Of a stretch of DNA of 64,000 nucleotides, positions 25,507 to 34,392 are shown in pieces (the stretch's first letter is position 1; each line of letters starts with the position of its first letter). Location of the stretch: contig JAJFFN010000002.1 in assembly GCA_021776635.1 (NCBI GenBank), positions 140,899 through 204,898 of the forward strand, given 5' to 3'. This DNA is from Robiginitomaculum sp. (GTDB taxonomy: Bacteria; Pseudomonadota; Alphaproteobacteria; Caulobacterales; Maricaulaceae). The notes under the pieces were generated by a model. The model saw nothing but the letters and a program-made list of their open reading frames with translations, did not search any database and had not been told where the DNA came from. Both the position numbers and the translations under genes were made by a program.

Positions 25507-26088
25507 TCATTTCGCGGCTACCTCACCCATTCGGAATGCTCGTTCAATCCATGTTTGAATTTTTATTGGAGATGCAGTTTTTACTGACCCAAACTGGACA
25601 ATGTGTTTTGTTTTAATTCCGCAAAATCCAAGAATCTGATTTTTCACCACATGTCGCGCAGGCTTCTTATAAATGAATGTGTCGACAATTGGCGGAGTAT
25701 CGGAAGTAATGATCACATCTGCTGATTTACCTTTTAAAAGCTTATCCCACTTCAAGCCATCATTTCTGTAATTAAAAGCAAAGCCAGGCGTTAGTGCTCT
25801 GTCGATAACTGCCTTTGCTTTAGTTGGCATTGCGCCCCACCAATAAGGATGGACTATTAATAGGTGATCTGCCCAGTTGAGTCCTTCCTGCCAAGCCAGC
25901 AAATCCGGTTCTAACGGCGATGCGTTTTTGCCATACCCTTCAAAATCCATGCTAAATGACATGCCGCATAAATTCATCTGCCTCACGTTACCGCAGTGAC
26001 TTTTCGCGCCAGTTTGATAGGCGTCCGCTATACTTTCACATAATGATTTAGGTTTTGGGTGAGCGACCCATATGAAAATTTTTCTCAT
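25507..26088 (-). CDS. Flavodoxin-fold NAD(P)H quinone oxidoreductase
   Basis: A 193-residue protein of the NQO1/KefF/MdaB-like family. Signatures are WVAHPKPKSLCESIADAY at the start, LLIVHPYWWGAMPTKAKAVIDRALTPGFAF (about 96-125) around the flavin site, and KGKSADVIITSD. It should use FMN or FAD and NAD(P)H for two-electron reduction of quinones or other electrophiles. GGAGGT precedes the ATG. It is divergent from a TetR gene and is the likely target of that repressor, because both operators lie in the shared control region. Confidence 0.88.
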   Translation of the reverse strand: MRKIFIWVAHPKPKSLCESIADAYQTGAKSHCGNVRQMNLCGMSFSMDFEGYGKNASPLEPDLLAWQEGLNWADHLLIVHPYWWGAMPTKAKAVIDRALTPGFAFNYRNDGLKWDKLLKGKSADVIITSDTPPIVDTFIYKKPARHVVKNQILGFCGIKTKHIVQFGSVKTASPIKIQTWIERAFRMGEVAAK

Positions 26089-26112
26089 TTTTAATACCTC
26101 CAGCTTTTGGTT

Positions 26113-26155
26113 GTTGACATGGTGTCAATTAAGTATACGTTGACACCATGTCAAC
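26113..26155. promoter_or_regulatory. Paired TetR operators in mirror image
   Basis: GTTGACATGGTGTCAA (26113-26128) and its exact reverse complement TTGACACCATGTCAAC (26140-26155) are 11 bp apart. Each half is itself a palindrome, TTGACA-NNN-TGTCAA. The second site contains the TetR start codon (26148), and the first sits between the divergent genes. This is what autoregulation plus control of the divergent reductase would look like. Confidence 0.82.
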
Positions 26156-26753
26156 TAGAAGAACCAAAACTCGTGAAAAAATTTTACTAGCTGCGTGGAA
26201 ATTGCTTGAAGCAAGCCCGCCGATCAGTGTCCGTATGAGCGATATTGCGAAGGAAACCGGTATTAGCCGGCAGGCACTCTATCAGCATTTTCCGGCAAGG
26301 TCTGAATTGCTGATTGCGACAGCGCGTTATCTTGATGAAGTCAAAGATGTCGATGTCCGATTAGCCCCAAGTCGAAGCGCAAAATCAGGTGCAGAGCGAC
26401 TGGATGCCTTTATTGAAGCATGGGGAAATTATATCCCCGAGATTTATGGTGTCGCGAAAGCATTCTTGGCGATGAAGGACACGGACCCAGCGGTCGCGGC
26501 TGCGTGGGAGGACCGTATGCAAGCGGTGAAACACGGCTGCAATGCCGTAATTCTTGCATTAAAAAAAGATGGTACACTTTCACCGAATTTCCCCCCAAAG
26601 AAAGCGACAGATATTTTGTGGACCATGCTTTCCGTACGAAATTGGGAGCAATACCGGTTTGAATGCGGGTTTTCTCAGAGGACGTATATTAAAACGATGA
26701 AGCAAGTTAGCAAGCGTCTCCTTTTTATTGACACCACCAATTCAAATAAATGA
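26148..26753 (+). CDS. TetR/AcrR family transcriptional regulator
   Basis: A 201-residue regulator. The HTH is at about 22-50 (SVRMSDIAKETGISRQALYQHFPARSELL). The C-terminal helical domain would bind an unknown small-molecule ligand. The ATG lies inside a perfect operator palindrome with no Shine-Dalgarno sequence upstream, so translation may be leaderless or nearly so. It probably represses itself and the divergent quinone reductase, and perhaps the downstream membrane and dehalogenase genes. Confidence 0.93.
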   Translation: MSTRRTKTREKILLAAWKLLEASPPISVRMSDIAKETGISRQALYQHFPARSELLIATARYLDEVKDVDVRLAPSRSAKSGAERLDAFIEAWGNYIPEIYGVAKAFLAMKDTDPAVAAAWEDRMQAVKHGCNAVILALKKDGTLSPNFPPKKATDILWTMLSVRNWEQYRFECGFSQRTYIKTMKQVSKRLLFIDTTNSNK

Positions 26754-26767
26754 GCAAGGATTTAAGT

Positions 26768-27634
26768 ATGACCACAAATGCATCAGCCAGCGCTATACGA
26801 TCGAGTGAGATTGCAAAAGTTGCCCTTCAAAGAGCGGCTATGTTTTGGTTTGTGACCGCTGTTGTGGGGCAATGGATTTTCGCTTATTATACCGTCGTTT
26901 TTTATGGTGGTTCTGCTGTGCGCGGCGATGTTGAAGCGGTCAATAAAAACCTCATTCATGGTATCATTCCTGGTGATCATATTGGAAATTTGATGGTCAT
27001 TACTCATCTCGTATTGGCCGCTATTATCACTTTCGGCGGTCCCCTTCAGATTATACTCGGCGCTGTTTTAACGGATGCCAGGCGGTTTAAACGGGTGCCA
27101 AATATTCGTGCAACGACCGCATTAGTTCACCGGTTCAATGGGCGCATCTATATGATGACAGCTCTCTTGATCAGTGTCGGTGGTCTGCACATGATTTGGA
27201 CCCGAGGTACAATAGGTGGTCTTGCTCAACATATCGCCATCAGTTTAAACGCTATTCTGATTATTGTTTTTGCAGTTATTTCATTGCGCTATGCAATTAA
27301 AGGAAAAATCCAAAAGCATAAACAATGGGCATTGCGTTTGTTTCTTGCTGTTAGTGGTGTATGGTTTTTCCGTGTCGGTCTCATGCTATGGATGAGTATC
27401 CATCAAAGACCGGTCGGCTATGATCCGGCAACTTTTACGGGCCCTTTCTTATACTTCCTGGCTTTCGCCCAATACCTGTTACCACTGTTCGTACTAGAAG
27501 TTTATTTTCGCATTAAAGATCGAGGGAATGCACTGGGACGTTTTGCGATGGCCATAACAATTACATTGCTCACAATTGCCATGGGGGTTGGTATCTATGG
27601 TGCATTTACGGGAATGTGGCTCCCCAAAATGTAA
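26768..27634 (+). CDS. DUF2306 family membrane protein
   Basis: About 288 residues with seven or more hydrophobic segments, recognisable as DUF2306 by HRFNGRIYM (near 124), the GGL-H-MIWTRGTIGGLAQH region and HKQWALRLFLAVSGVWFFRVG. AAGGA lies 7 bases before ATG 26768. The ATG at 26750 overlaps the tetR stop but lacks a ribosome site. It is probably co-transcribed with tetR. Function is unknown in this family. Confidence 0.82.
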   Translation: MTTNASASAIRSSEIAKVALQRAAMFWFVTAVVGQWIFAYYTVVFYGGSAVRGDVEAVNKNLIHGIIPGDHIGNLMVITHLVLAAIITFGGPLQIILGAVLTDARRFKRVPNIRATTALVHRFNGRIYMMTALLISVGGLHMIWTRGTIGGLAQHIAISLNAILIIVFAVISLRYAIKGKIQKHKQWALRLFLAVSGVWFFRVGLMLWMSIHQRPVGYDPATFTGPFLYFLAFAQYLLPLFVLEVYFRIKDRGNALGRFAMAITITLLTIAMGVGIYGAFTGMWLPKM

Positions 27635-27699
27635 ACCATCAACTGGCGGCAACGAACATTATGTTCTCAATGAGTAAAAAATAAATAGGAGTTCTTACT

Positions 27700-28419
27700 A
27701 TGGAAGACCAAGAAAACATGCAAACTCGGCAAGTGTATGCGCGAATTGCTGGCTTCATGTATCTGTTCGTGACTGTCACTTATATATTTGGAATGCTGAC
27801 AGCTTCAAAGTTTACCGTGCCCGATAATTTTGCTGAAACAAGTAAGAATATTCTGGCCAACGAAGGACTTTATCGAACTGCGATAGCGAGCCAGTTGATT
27901 TCCAGCTTAAGTGTTGTTCTTCTCGCGCTTGCTTTTTTTGCTTTGTTAAAATCAGTTGACAAAAACCTTGCAATGCTTGCCCTTATTTTTCGGGTTGGAG
28001 AGGCAGCCATTGGCGGCGTTATGGCCCTAATAAGCTATACTACTTTGTACGTTTATAGTGGGCCGGGTTCACTTGAAGTATTTGAACCAGATAAATTGCA
28101 AGGCCTCGCTGCGATACTGTCCGCAGCCGGTAGCGCAGGGTTTTACATTGCCGCCATATTCTTTGGCTTCGGGTCTACAGTCTTCTTCTACTTGTTGATT
28201 AAATCGAGATATATCCCCAAAATCTTAGCTGTGTGGGGACTTTTCGCATCCGTAGTCGTGCTTGTTATCGGATTTGCTAATCTAATTGTACCGGACCAGG
28301 CAGGCGTCTTAGAGCGAGGTTGGTTGACAATGTTTATCGCCGAAATTTCAACGGGATTGTGGCTGTTGGTGTTTGGCATCAAATCACCGTTACAAAACTC
28401 GAAAATGGCCAGTCAATAG
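27700..28419 (+). CDS. DUF4386 family membrane protein
   Basis: A 239-residue protein with six hydrophobic segments. ARIAGFMYLFVTVTYIFGML at the start and the LIFRVGEAAIGGVMAL region (about 95-112) match DUF4386. AGGAGTT lies 9 bases before the ATG. It follows the DUF2306 gene by 65 bases in the same direction and is likely part of the TetR-linked cluster. Its biochemical role is not known. Confidence 0.85.
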   Translation: MEDQENMQTRQVYARIAGFMYLFVTVTYIFGMLTASKFTVPDNFAETSKNILANEGLYRTAIASQLISSLSVVLLALAFFALLKSVDKNLAMLALIFRVGEAAIGGVMALISYTTLYVYSGPGSLEVFEPDKLQGLAAILSAAGSAGFYIAAIFFGFGSTVFFYLLIKSRYIPKILAVWGLFASVVVLVIGFANLIVPDQAGVLERGWLTMFIAEISTGLWLLVFGIKSPLQNSKMASQ

Positions 28420-28467
28420 ATCAGGGTTTAAGCACTCAAATACACGTAAAATAAAAGGAAATATCAA

Positions 28468-29493
28468 ATGTTACTACGGATTATAATTATATTTTTACTC
28501 ACGGGCGGCGCGCTGTCGCTGAATGTTTCACAGGCGAATGAAGCACAGGCGAATGAAGCACAGACGAATGAAGCACCGGCGAACAGCAGTTACAAGGCGG
28601 CGGAGTTTTCTACAGAGTTCCCTTATGAATCCAAATTCATCAAAGTGCGCGGCTCAAAGATGCACTATATTGACGAGCGCGAGGGCGATACCTTCTTGTT
28701 TCTCCATGGCAATCCGACATCAAGCTACCTGTGGCGTAATGTCATGCCCCACGTGAAGCCGCATGGGCGGATTGTAGCGGTCGATAATATTGGCTTCGGC
28801 AAGTCCGATAAACCCGATGTCGATTACACTCTGCAAACTCATATCGAATACACAAATGCTTTTATCCATGAACTTGGGCTCAAGAATGTCATCCTTGTGG
28901 TCCATGATTGGGGTTCCGCGTTAGGTCTTAATTATGCCGCCACTCATTCACGCAACGTTAAGGGCGTTGTCATGATGGAAGCGCTCATTCCACCGATGTT
29001 TCCGGCGGACTCTGTGGACATATTTGGCCCCTCCGCGGGTTTCTTTAACCAATTGCGAAACCCTGAAACTGGGCGAGAGCTGATTATTAATCAGAATATT
29101 TTCATTGAACAAATGATTGGGAATGCTTCTCTGACACGATCCATGCCTAAAGAAGCACTGGACGTTTACCGTGAGCCTTTTCTCGATGCATCTGCACGCG
29201 AGCCAATATATGTCTGGCCACAAGAACTTCCTATCGAGGGGGCCCCGGCTCGCAATGTAATGGTTGTTGAGCGATATGCTCACTGGTTGAAAAAATCGCG
29301 CACTCCTAAACTCTTGCAATATGTTTCACCCGGTGCACTTGTAACGCCGGATAGAGCTGATTGGGCCGCCAAGAATTTTCGCAATATCGAAACGCAATTT
29401 GTGGGCTACGGCACCCACTTCATTCAGGAAGACAATCCACAGGCAATAGGTCGAGGCATTGTCGACTGGCACCGGCGTAACTTTAAGAAATAG
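28468..29493 (+). CDS. Secreted haloalkane dehalogenase (HLD-II type alpha/beta hydrolase)
   Basis: A 341-residue alpha/beta hydrolase. HGNPTSSYLWRNV (80-92) supplies the halide-binding Asn82. VVHDWGSALG (144-153) holds nucleophile D147 and W148, E171 follows 24 residues later as in LinB-type enzymes, and H317 in GYGTHFIQEDNP completes the triad. The reaction is hydrolytic cleavage of carbon-halogen bonds to alcohols. Unusually, it starts with a membrane-spanning signal segment (residues 3-20) and a repeat-rich spacer, which suggests export. AAAGGAAATATCAA precedes the ATG. Confidence 0.9.
   Translation: MLLRIIIIFLLTGGALSLNVSQANEAQANEAQTNEAPANSSYKAAEFSTEFPYESKFIKVRGSKMHYIDEREGDTFLFLHGNPTSSYLWRNVMPHVKPHGRIVAVDNIGFGKSDKPDVDYTLQTHIEYTNAFIHELGLKNVILVVHDWGSALGLNYAATHSRNVKGVVMMEALIPPMFPADSVDIFGPSAGFFNQLRNPETGRELIINQNIFIEQMIGNASLTRSMPKEALDVYREPFLDASAREPIYVWPQELPIEGAPARNVMVVERYAHWLKKSRTPKLLQYVSPGALVTPDRADWAAKNFRNIETQFVGYGTHFIQEDNPQAIGRGIVDWHRRNFKK
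28531..28583 (+). repeat. 15-bp tandem repeats inside the dehalogenase leader
   Basis: CAGGCGAATGAAGCA occurs twice exactly, a third copy differs by one base (CAGACGAATGAAGCA), and a partial fourth copy (CCGGCGAA) follows. The repeats keep the frame and encode QANEA units at residues 22-39, between the signal segment and the enzyme. Slippage here would change spacer length without a frameshift. Confidence 0.9.
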
Positions 29494-29568
29494 TGCTGTA
29501 ACCCGTCAGTGATCATGAGATTTTTGCATCCATGGTCGGCTATAATTTATCTTAAATAAAGGGAAAAC

Positions 29569-30453
29569 ATGAAATCGATTATACTTTCAATGCTTGTAAC
29601 ACTCTCTGTGTTGATGACCAGCAGTTGCAGCCATAGCCAGAATGGATTTCTAGTCCTGGAAGGCCCCTATCTCGGGCAAAAACAGCCGGGTTTAACGCCT
29701 GAGGTTTTCGCTCCCGGTATTGTTTCGACAGAGCATGAAGAATGGGGCAGTAACTTCACATCCGATTTAAAAAAGTTTTATTTCAACAGACAGGGAGGGA
29801 AATATAAAAAATCCACGACGCTTATCATCCAATACAAAGATAATCAATGGATCGAGTCTGTTGCACCGGAAACAGACCCACTAAGAGGGAATCCTTTTAT
29901 CTCGCCTGATGGCAAGACCCTGCATTTTGGCAAACGATATAAGGAGCGCACCGACGCAGGTTGGTCAGAGATGAAAAATCTTGGTGCCCCTTACGAAGAT
30001 ATCGGCATTATGACCCTTACAGTTTCCTCTAAGGGAACCTATGTTTTTGACGAAAGAGGGACAGACGGTGATGGGCTTCTTCGTTATTCACGGTTAGTAG
30101 ATGGCAAGCGTGAAGCGCCGAGACTCTTTAGTAACGAAATAAACACTGGTTTATGGACAGCTCACGCCAAAATTGCTCCGGACGAATCTTACATTATTTG
30201 GGATAGTGAAAGAGATGGCGGATATGGTGAGACTGATATGTATATCAGTTTTCGAGCGGCTGATGGCTCATGGGGCGCCGCCATTAATTTCGGGGATAAG
30301 ATAAACACAGCTGGCAATGACTCTGGAGGATACATAACACCCGACGGAAAATATCTTTTTTTCGGTAGGAATACGGGCTCAAAAAATTCTGAAAATTATG
30401 ATATATTTTGGGTGGATGCGCAGATTATTGAAACGCTCAGGCCCAAGCCATAA
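29569..30453 (+). CDS. PD40/TolB-like beta-propeller lipoprotein
   Basis: A 294-residue protein with a lipobox-like signal (LMTSSC, Cys20). The mature part has several PD40 blades: GNPFISPDGKTLHFG, AKIAPDESYIIWDSERDGGYG and GGYITPDGKYLFFGRN. Such propellers usually bind peptides or small ligands at the outer membrane or in the periplasm. AAGGGAAAAC lies upstream of the ATG. It is in the accessory cluster directly after the dehalogenase. No catalytic motif is seen. Confidence 0.85.
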   Translation: MKSIILSMLVTLSVLMTSSCSHSQNGFLVLEGPYLGQKQPGLTPEVFAPGIVSTEHEEWGSNFTSDLKKFYFNRQGGKYKKSTTLIIQYKDNQWIESVAPETDPLRGNPFISPDGKTLHFGKRYKERTDAGWSEMKNLGAPYEDIGIMTLTVSSKGTYVFDERGTDGDGLLRYSRLVDGKREAPRLFSNEINTGLWTAHAKIAPDESYIIWDSERDGGYGETDMYISFRAADGSWGAAINFGDKINTAGNDSGGYITPDGKYLFFGRNTGSKNSENYDIFWVDAQIIETLRPKP

Positions 30454-30495
30454 CCCAACCGTAGGCTCGTGGTTACCCCGAATAAGAAAAAAATT

Positions 30496-31263
30496 ATGAA
30501 CATCCGCTTTACACTTAAAAATTTGATCATTGCAACGGGCGTTGTCGCGATGGTCATCGTCGTTTTTCTCGTCCATGCTTTGGCTGGATTGAGGGCGCGT
30601 CCAGTGGTTTTTGCCGACCCGCCAGCGTTTGTTGAACGGTACGCAGCTGAAATGGACCGTTCAGACCCGCCCTCCCAACCGACAGAATTTGAAATAGGCG
30701 GCGGACAGCTTGCCACATCTGAGTTTGCCGCACTGACGGCGGGTTTATCCAACGAAGAAGCGTTCGTGTTTAACGTAATTCTGGATGGTAAATCGTTTCC
30801 CAAGCTTTTGCGGTTGTTCGCGCATCCAGAGAAAGCGCAACGAGTGACAGTGGCGACGGCTTTTGCCGTTGTGAACGCTAAGTTTTCTCATAATGAAGAG
30901 ACTGGTTTCGCAGAAAAAAGACGCCAGTTTTGGCTAGATGTAGAGGAACACCTTCCCGATATTCAAAACGCGCTTTTTGAAGCATTGATTGCGTCCGCTG
31001 AAGAGGGAATGCCGAACCAGATTCCGTATTCATTGGCTTGGATGCCGGGGCAGGGCCGTGAAACGGTCGAGGTGCTTGCATGGGCGGCTAAACACCATCC
31101 AGACCCGCGGGTGCGAAGATTCTCTGTCTATTTTGTGGTTAAATATGGAGGGCACGAAGACCTTGCCGCTCCGCTCCTGCGGAGCCTAACCCACGACCCG
31201 GATTACAGGGTGCGTAAGGAAGTCCTGGAACGGCGGTTTAGTAGATTCACAGGAAAAAGATGA
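30496..31263 (+). CDS. Hypothetical membrane-anchored protein with HEAT-like repeats
   Basis: About 255 residues from ATG 30496. A single N-terminal hydrophobic segment (IIATGVVAMVIVVFLVHALAG) is followed by a soluble region, and the C-terminus contains HEAT-like helical repeats (HPDPRVRRFSVYFVVKYG and HDPDYRVRKEVLERR). HEAT repeats usually mediate protein contacts. No family name is recognised. It is co-oriented with its neighbours. Confidence 0.65.
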   Translation: MNIRFTLKNLIIATGVVAMVIVVFLVHALAGLRARPVVFADPPAFVERYAAEMDRSDPPSQPTEFEIGGGQLATSEFAALTAGLSNEEAFVFNVILDGKSFPKLLRLFAHPEKAQRVTVATAFAVVNAKFSHNEETGFAEKRRQFWLDVEEHLPDIQNALFEALIASAEEGMPNQIPYSLAWMPGQGRETVEVLAWAAKHHPDPRVRRFSVYFVVKYGGHEDLAAPLLRSLTHDPDYRVRKEVLERRFSRFTGKR

Positions 31264-31337
31264 CGAAGGAAATAAAGCTTAAATCGATGGTTTCTAACCC
31301 AAGGGTAGAGTGTTTTATCTCAAATAAGGAAAAAACT

Positions 31338-32789
31338 ATGAAACATATTTGTACCTCAATTATTCTGTCGATAACAGTTGTGACAGGTATTGGCGGATGT
31401 CAGACCCAAGCGACTTCAACAACAGAGGTCGAAGACTATGTAACTAAGCTTAAAATACATTATCAAAAAACACTGCCTATTAAGGCTTATTCCCTGAACT
31501 ATCATTTCCTAAACACACAATATAGGGACCATAATTATTGGGACTATCTTTCGCCAAATAGGCATATGTCAGTTAGAGCGGTCGAGGTAGATTTGGTAAA
31601 AAAACATTTTTACGACAATGATATACTTTATTATTCGGGTGGTCGATTATACGACCGGGCTCAATTCCAAAATGATAAGGAAAGCTTTTTTTATGAAAAA
31701 AGCGCCACTGTACTGGGTAAGGCTATTCGCCGTAAAGACATGGATAATTTTGATAGGTTTAAAAACTATAACGTCATGAATATCGACTTTCTAGCGGTAA
31801 GACCTCTCCTTGAAGAAGCCAATATTGAGACAAATATTACCCTTAGCCAAGATAGAATTTCGGGGACAACAACCCTCATACACAAAATTTCTGACGATAA
31901 TGTTATTGATTATGAATTTAGCAACAATCCAATGCAGTTGGTGTCGATCAACAATAGGCTTCTAGGAGGATTTTCTGTCTATACTAACTATAAAACTACT
32001 AGAGGCATAAATTTTGCTCGAACCGTGCACCAATATTATGATGGCGCAACGGAAGCCACCTATGTAAAATTCATTGACCAATTTGACATCATTGAGGTCG
32101 TTGACCCTGCCAAACTTCGGGTTCCAGAAGGATATGGCCCGATAGTCATTAGAGGTGATGGAACTTTAGTGTCAAAAGAAATTGCAACAGACCTTTATCT
32201 TGTTACGGACTCTTCAGCCTCGCGCAATAGCTTGTTCAAAGTTAATGACGATGAAATCATGGTGTTTGGCGCAAGTGGATATACCGCATTGTCAGAGAAA
32301 ACGATTAAACTTATTCATGACCAGTTTCCCCACAAGAAAATAACCTCAGTTTATGTTACCCATCCCCACGGGCATCAAATTGCAGGTCTCAAAGTCTTTG
32401 TCGATCAGGGTATTGAGATTATTGCCGATGAATAAACTATAGCAGCGATTAAAGCCTACCCACGTTTTGTTGACGACATTAATCGATTCAAATTCCGTAC
32501 TGTTGAGCATGAGCAAATCATTGATGGCGCACATTTTTACGTATTGGAAAACATGCACTCTAAACGACAAGGTTTTGTGTATTTTAAAGACAGTGGGATT
32601 ATTTTTCAATCACACTTCCTCCACATTCCTTTCGATAATACCATTGCTAAAGTAACCCCCAATTACACCAGAACTTTCATTGACTTTGTCCGAAGTAAGC
32701 CGCTTAAATTCAACCGAATTGTTGCTAACTACAAAAATAACAATATTTCTGTTGAAGTAGTGAGCAAAATTTATGATGCCAATAAGTAA
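31338..32789 (+). pseudogene. Metallo-beta-lactamase-fold lipoprotein gene interrupted by one stop codon
   Basis: The frame from ATG 31338 (AAGGA upstream; lipobox GIGGC) runs 365 codons to a TAA at 32433. It then continues open in the same frame for 118 more codons to 32789, with clearly related coding sequence (ending NRIVANYKNNNISVEVVSKIYDANK). The stop falls right after THPHGHQIAGLKVFVDQGIEIIADE, which is where the MBL metal-site strand would continue. The usual HxHxDH motif is already changed to HPHGHQ. Either the gene is decayed, or a truncated protein is still made. A sequencing error is also possible. Confidence 0.78.
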
Positions 32790-32909
32790 TGTGTTTCGGG
32801 TTAGTTTGGCGGGAAGTATGAATTGAAAGTAAGCGGTGCGCCACGCCCACCTTCTATTGAGTCTCGCTTTGAGCAAGCCTGTCCCTTCATGATTTAAAGG
32901 GAGGGTTCC

Positions 32910-33074
32910 ATGGGAGTTTCAACGGAGCTACAAACGAGTTTGGATGTTATATTACCTCCTAAAGGTAGGGCTTGGCTGGATCAGGCCCGAGCTCAGGTTT
33001 CGACTAAGTCGCCAAAACGCCCAAATAAAGCCACTCCTACCGCCAAACCGAATGTTGGGAAGTGCAATCAATGA
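32910..33074 (+). CDS. Short reading frame resembling the start of EboA, probably a remnant
   Basis: A 54-codon frame with an excellent ribosome site (GGGAGGG 4 bases before ATG). The first 30 residues, with LPPKGRAWLDQA, resemble EboA N-termini. The rest (from about residue 31) is low-complexity and stops at 33074, inside the region before the DUF6326 gene. It is most likely the surviving beginning of a deleted gene. The EboA resemblance is my pattern recall and needs checking. Confidence 0.35.
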   Translation: MGVSTELQTSLDVILPPKGRAWLDQARAQVSTKSPKRPNKATPTAKPNVGKCNQ

Positions 33075-33139
33075 CTTCATTGACACATAACGTCCTGATT
33101 GATATATACCCAGTATATTTATCGATAAACGAGAATTTT

Positions 33140-33562
33140 ATGGCTAGTCCCGATCGCAATAATTTAAAGAGTTTTGATATACCAACACCCGTTCGCTTGT
33201 CGCTGTTGTGGGCATCGCTAATGAGCCTATACATCTACAATGACTATTTCAGCATGTACCGTCCGGGCACCGTTGACAACATGATTGCCGGTAAAATGGG
33301 TCCTCTTGGTGCGGCAACCCCCACAGTATTGATTGTTGTTGCTCTTATACTGGCAATTCCTGCATTGATGATTTTTTTGTCTACGGTTTTGCGGCCAGTT
33401 TTTAGCCGATGGAGCAATATTATCTTAGGTATGGTGTACACGATCATTGAAGCCCTCACATTTTTCGGTTCCGCACCGTTTTACCAAATGGTCGTTGTCT
33501 TTGAAATTATTGTAACCCTACTAATTGTTTGGATTGCTTGGCATTGGCCGAGGACGGCCTAG
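33140..33562 (+). CDS. DUF6326 family small membrane protein
   Basis: A 140-residue protein with four hydrophobic segments. RLSLLWASLMSLYIYNDYFSMYRPGTVDNMIAGKMGP (split after the tyrosine-rich part) is the distinctive DUF6326-like region, followed by three helices (TVLIVVALILAIPALMIFLS and so on). The frame is open 26 codons upstream to 33062, but ATG 33140 fits the family start. Function unknown. Confidence 0.75.
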   Translation: MASPDRNNLKSFDIPTPVRLSLLWASLMSLYIYNDYFSMYRPGTVDNMIAGKMGPLGAATPTVLIVVALILAIPALMIFLSTVLRPVFSRWSNIILGMVYTIIEALTFFGSAPFYQMVVVFEIIVTLLIVWIAWHWPRTA

Positions 33563-33637
33563 TCGCCTCGTCCTGTGTTCGCTGTCATGGGTTTGCATAA
33601 TGCTCTAACGTTTGCTCATGTCCACAGCTGTCAAAAC

Positions 33638-33693
33638 TGAGCGTCTTAAAATCGCCTAGTTTAAGCCACTGGGCTAATGACCGCTAAGGGGAT
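33638..33693 (+). repeat. 56-bp repeat, copy 1 (upstream of first DUF6429-DUF6880 module)
   Basis: TGAGCGTCTTAAAATCGCCT at the start through to GACCGCTAAGGGGAT at the end matches 44513-44568 with a single A/C difference. Both copies lie upstream of a DUF6429-DUF6880 pair in the same orientation, at different distances (68 bp to the first gene here, 178 bp in the second). No reading frame or clear hairpin explains it. Confidence 0.9.
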
Positions 33694-33760
33694 AAATTTA
33701 CCATTTCTCATCTGATTAAAATAGATATGGTTTTCAGAGTATTTCTGCTAAAATAGCGGT

Positions 33761-34135
33761 ATGGTAGATGTTCTCAAACGACATATCTTATCTGATATTT
33801 ATGTATCCACACGCTTTCGTAGGGTTTGTGATGATTATGCATTGCATAATTTAGCTGACCTTTTTGCATTCTCTCTTCCTAGGCCCTGGACACAGACTTG
33901 GTATCAGGCACTTTTTTCTATTCCAAACTTCGGGCCAGTTTCGATATCTCATTTGACCAAAGCTATTCATGAGTATGCATTTGAGCATCCGGACATATTG
34001 CCCCGTCTTTTGAAAGAAAAATTCTATGCTTCGCCTCCATACAAGACGCTAGAAGAGTTACATTTTGCGAAGTGCGAAGCCCGAACGATTTTGTTTCATT
34101 CGCGCCCGGCAAAAACAAAGGCTCTGACCACATGA
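33761..34135 (+). CDS. Hypothetical protein with RpoA C-terminal-domain-like region
   Basis: A 124-residue protein of unknown family. The stretch LADLFAFS...QALFSIPNFGPVSISHLTKAI (about 31-70) resembles a helix-hairpin-helix of the RNA polymerase alpha CTD type, a nucleic-acid or protein contact module. Its stop overlaps the DUF6429 start as ATGA, so the three genes form one coupled unit. The second module at 44.7 kb lacks this gene. Confidence 0.6.
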   Translation: MVDVLKRHILSDIYVSTRFRRVCDDYALHNLADLFAFSLPRPWTQTWYQALFSIPNFGPVSISHLTKAIHEYAFEHPDILPRLLKEKFYASPPYKTLEELHFAKCEARTILFHSRPAKTKALTT

Positions 34136-34386
34136 AACAAGGGCGGATTGATGAAGCCGTTTTGGCACTGTTATATTTTGGTCGCCATGAAGGCTCTCGC
34201 ATGTCGAGCGAAGTCAGAACATGGAAGACCTTTGACTGGGATGTTATGGACAGGCTTTATAAGAACGGCCTGATCTCCAACCCCGTGAATAAGAACAAAG
34301 CCGTAGCCTTTACAGAAGATGGGCTGAAAGAGGCTGAGCGGCTTTTTCGGGAATTGTTTGAGGCGTCAGAACCTGATGATGAGTGA
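34132..34386 (+). CDS. DUF6429 family protein (module copy 1)
   Basis: An 84-residue helical protein. The signature is IDEAVLALLYFGRHEG, then WKTFDWDVMDRLYKNGLISNPVNK and AVAFTEDGLKEAERLFRELF, which reads like a small winged-helix. It pairs with the DUF6880 gene 6 bases downstream, as in the second module at 44,747. Function unknown. The start at 34132 gives the ATGA overlap with the upstream gene. Confidence 0.85.
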   Translation: MKQGRIDEAVLALLYFGRHEGSRMSSEVRTWKTFDWDVMDRLYKNGLISNPVNKNKAVAFTEDGLKEAERLFRELFEASEPDDE

Positions 34387-34392
34387 TATTTG

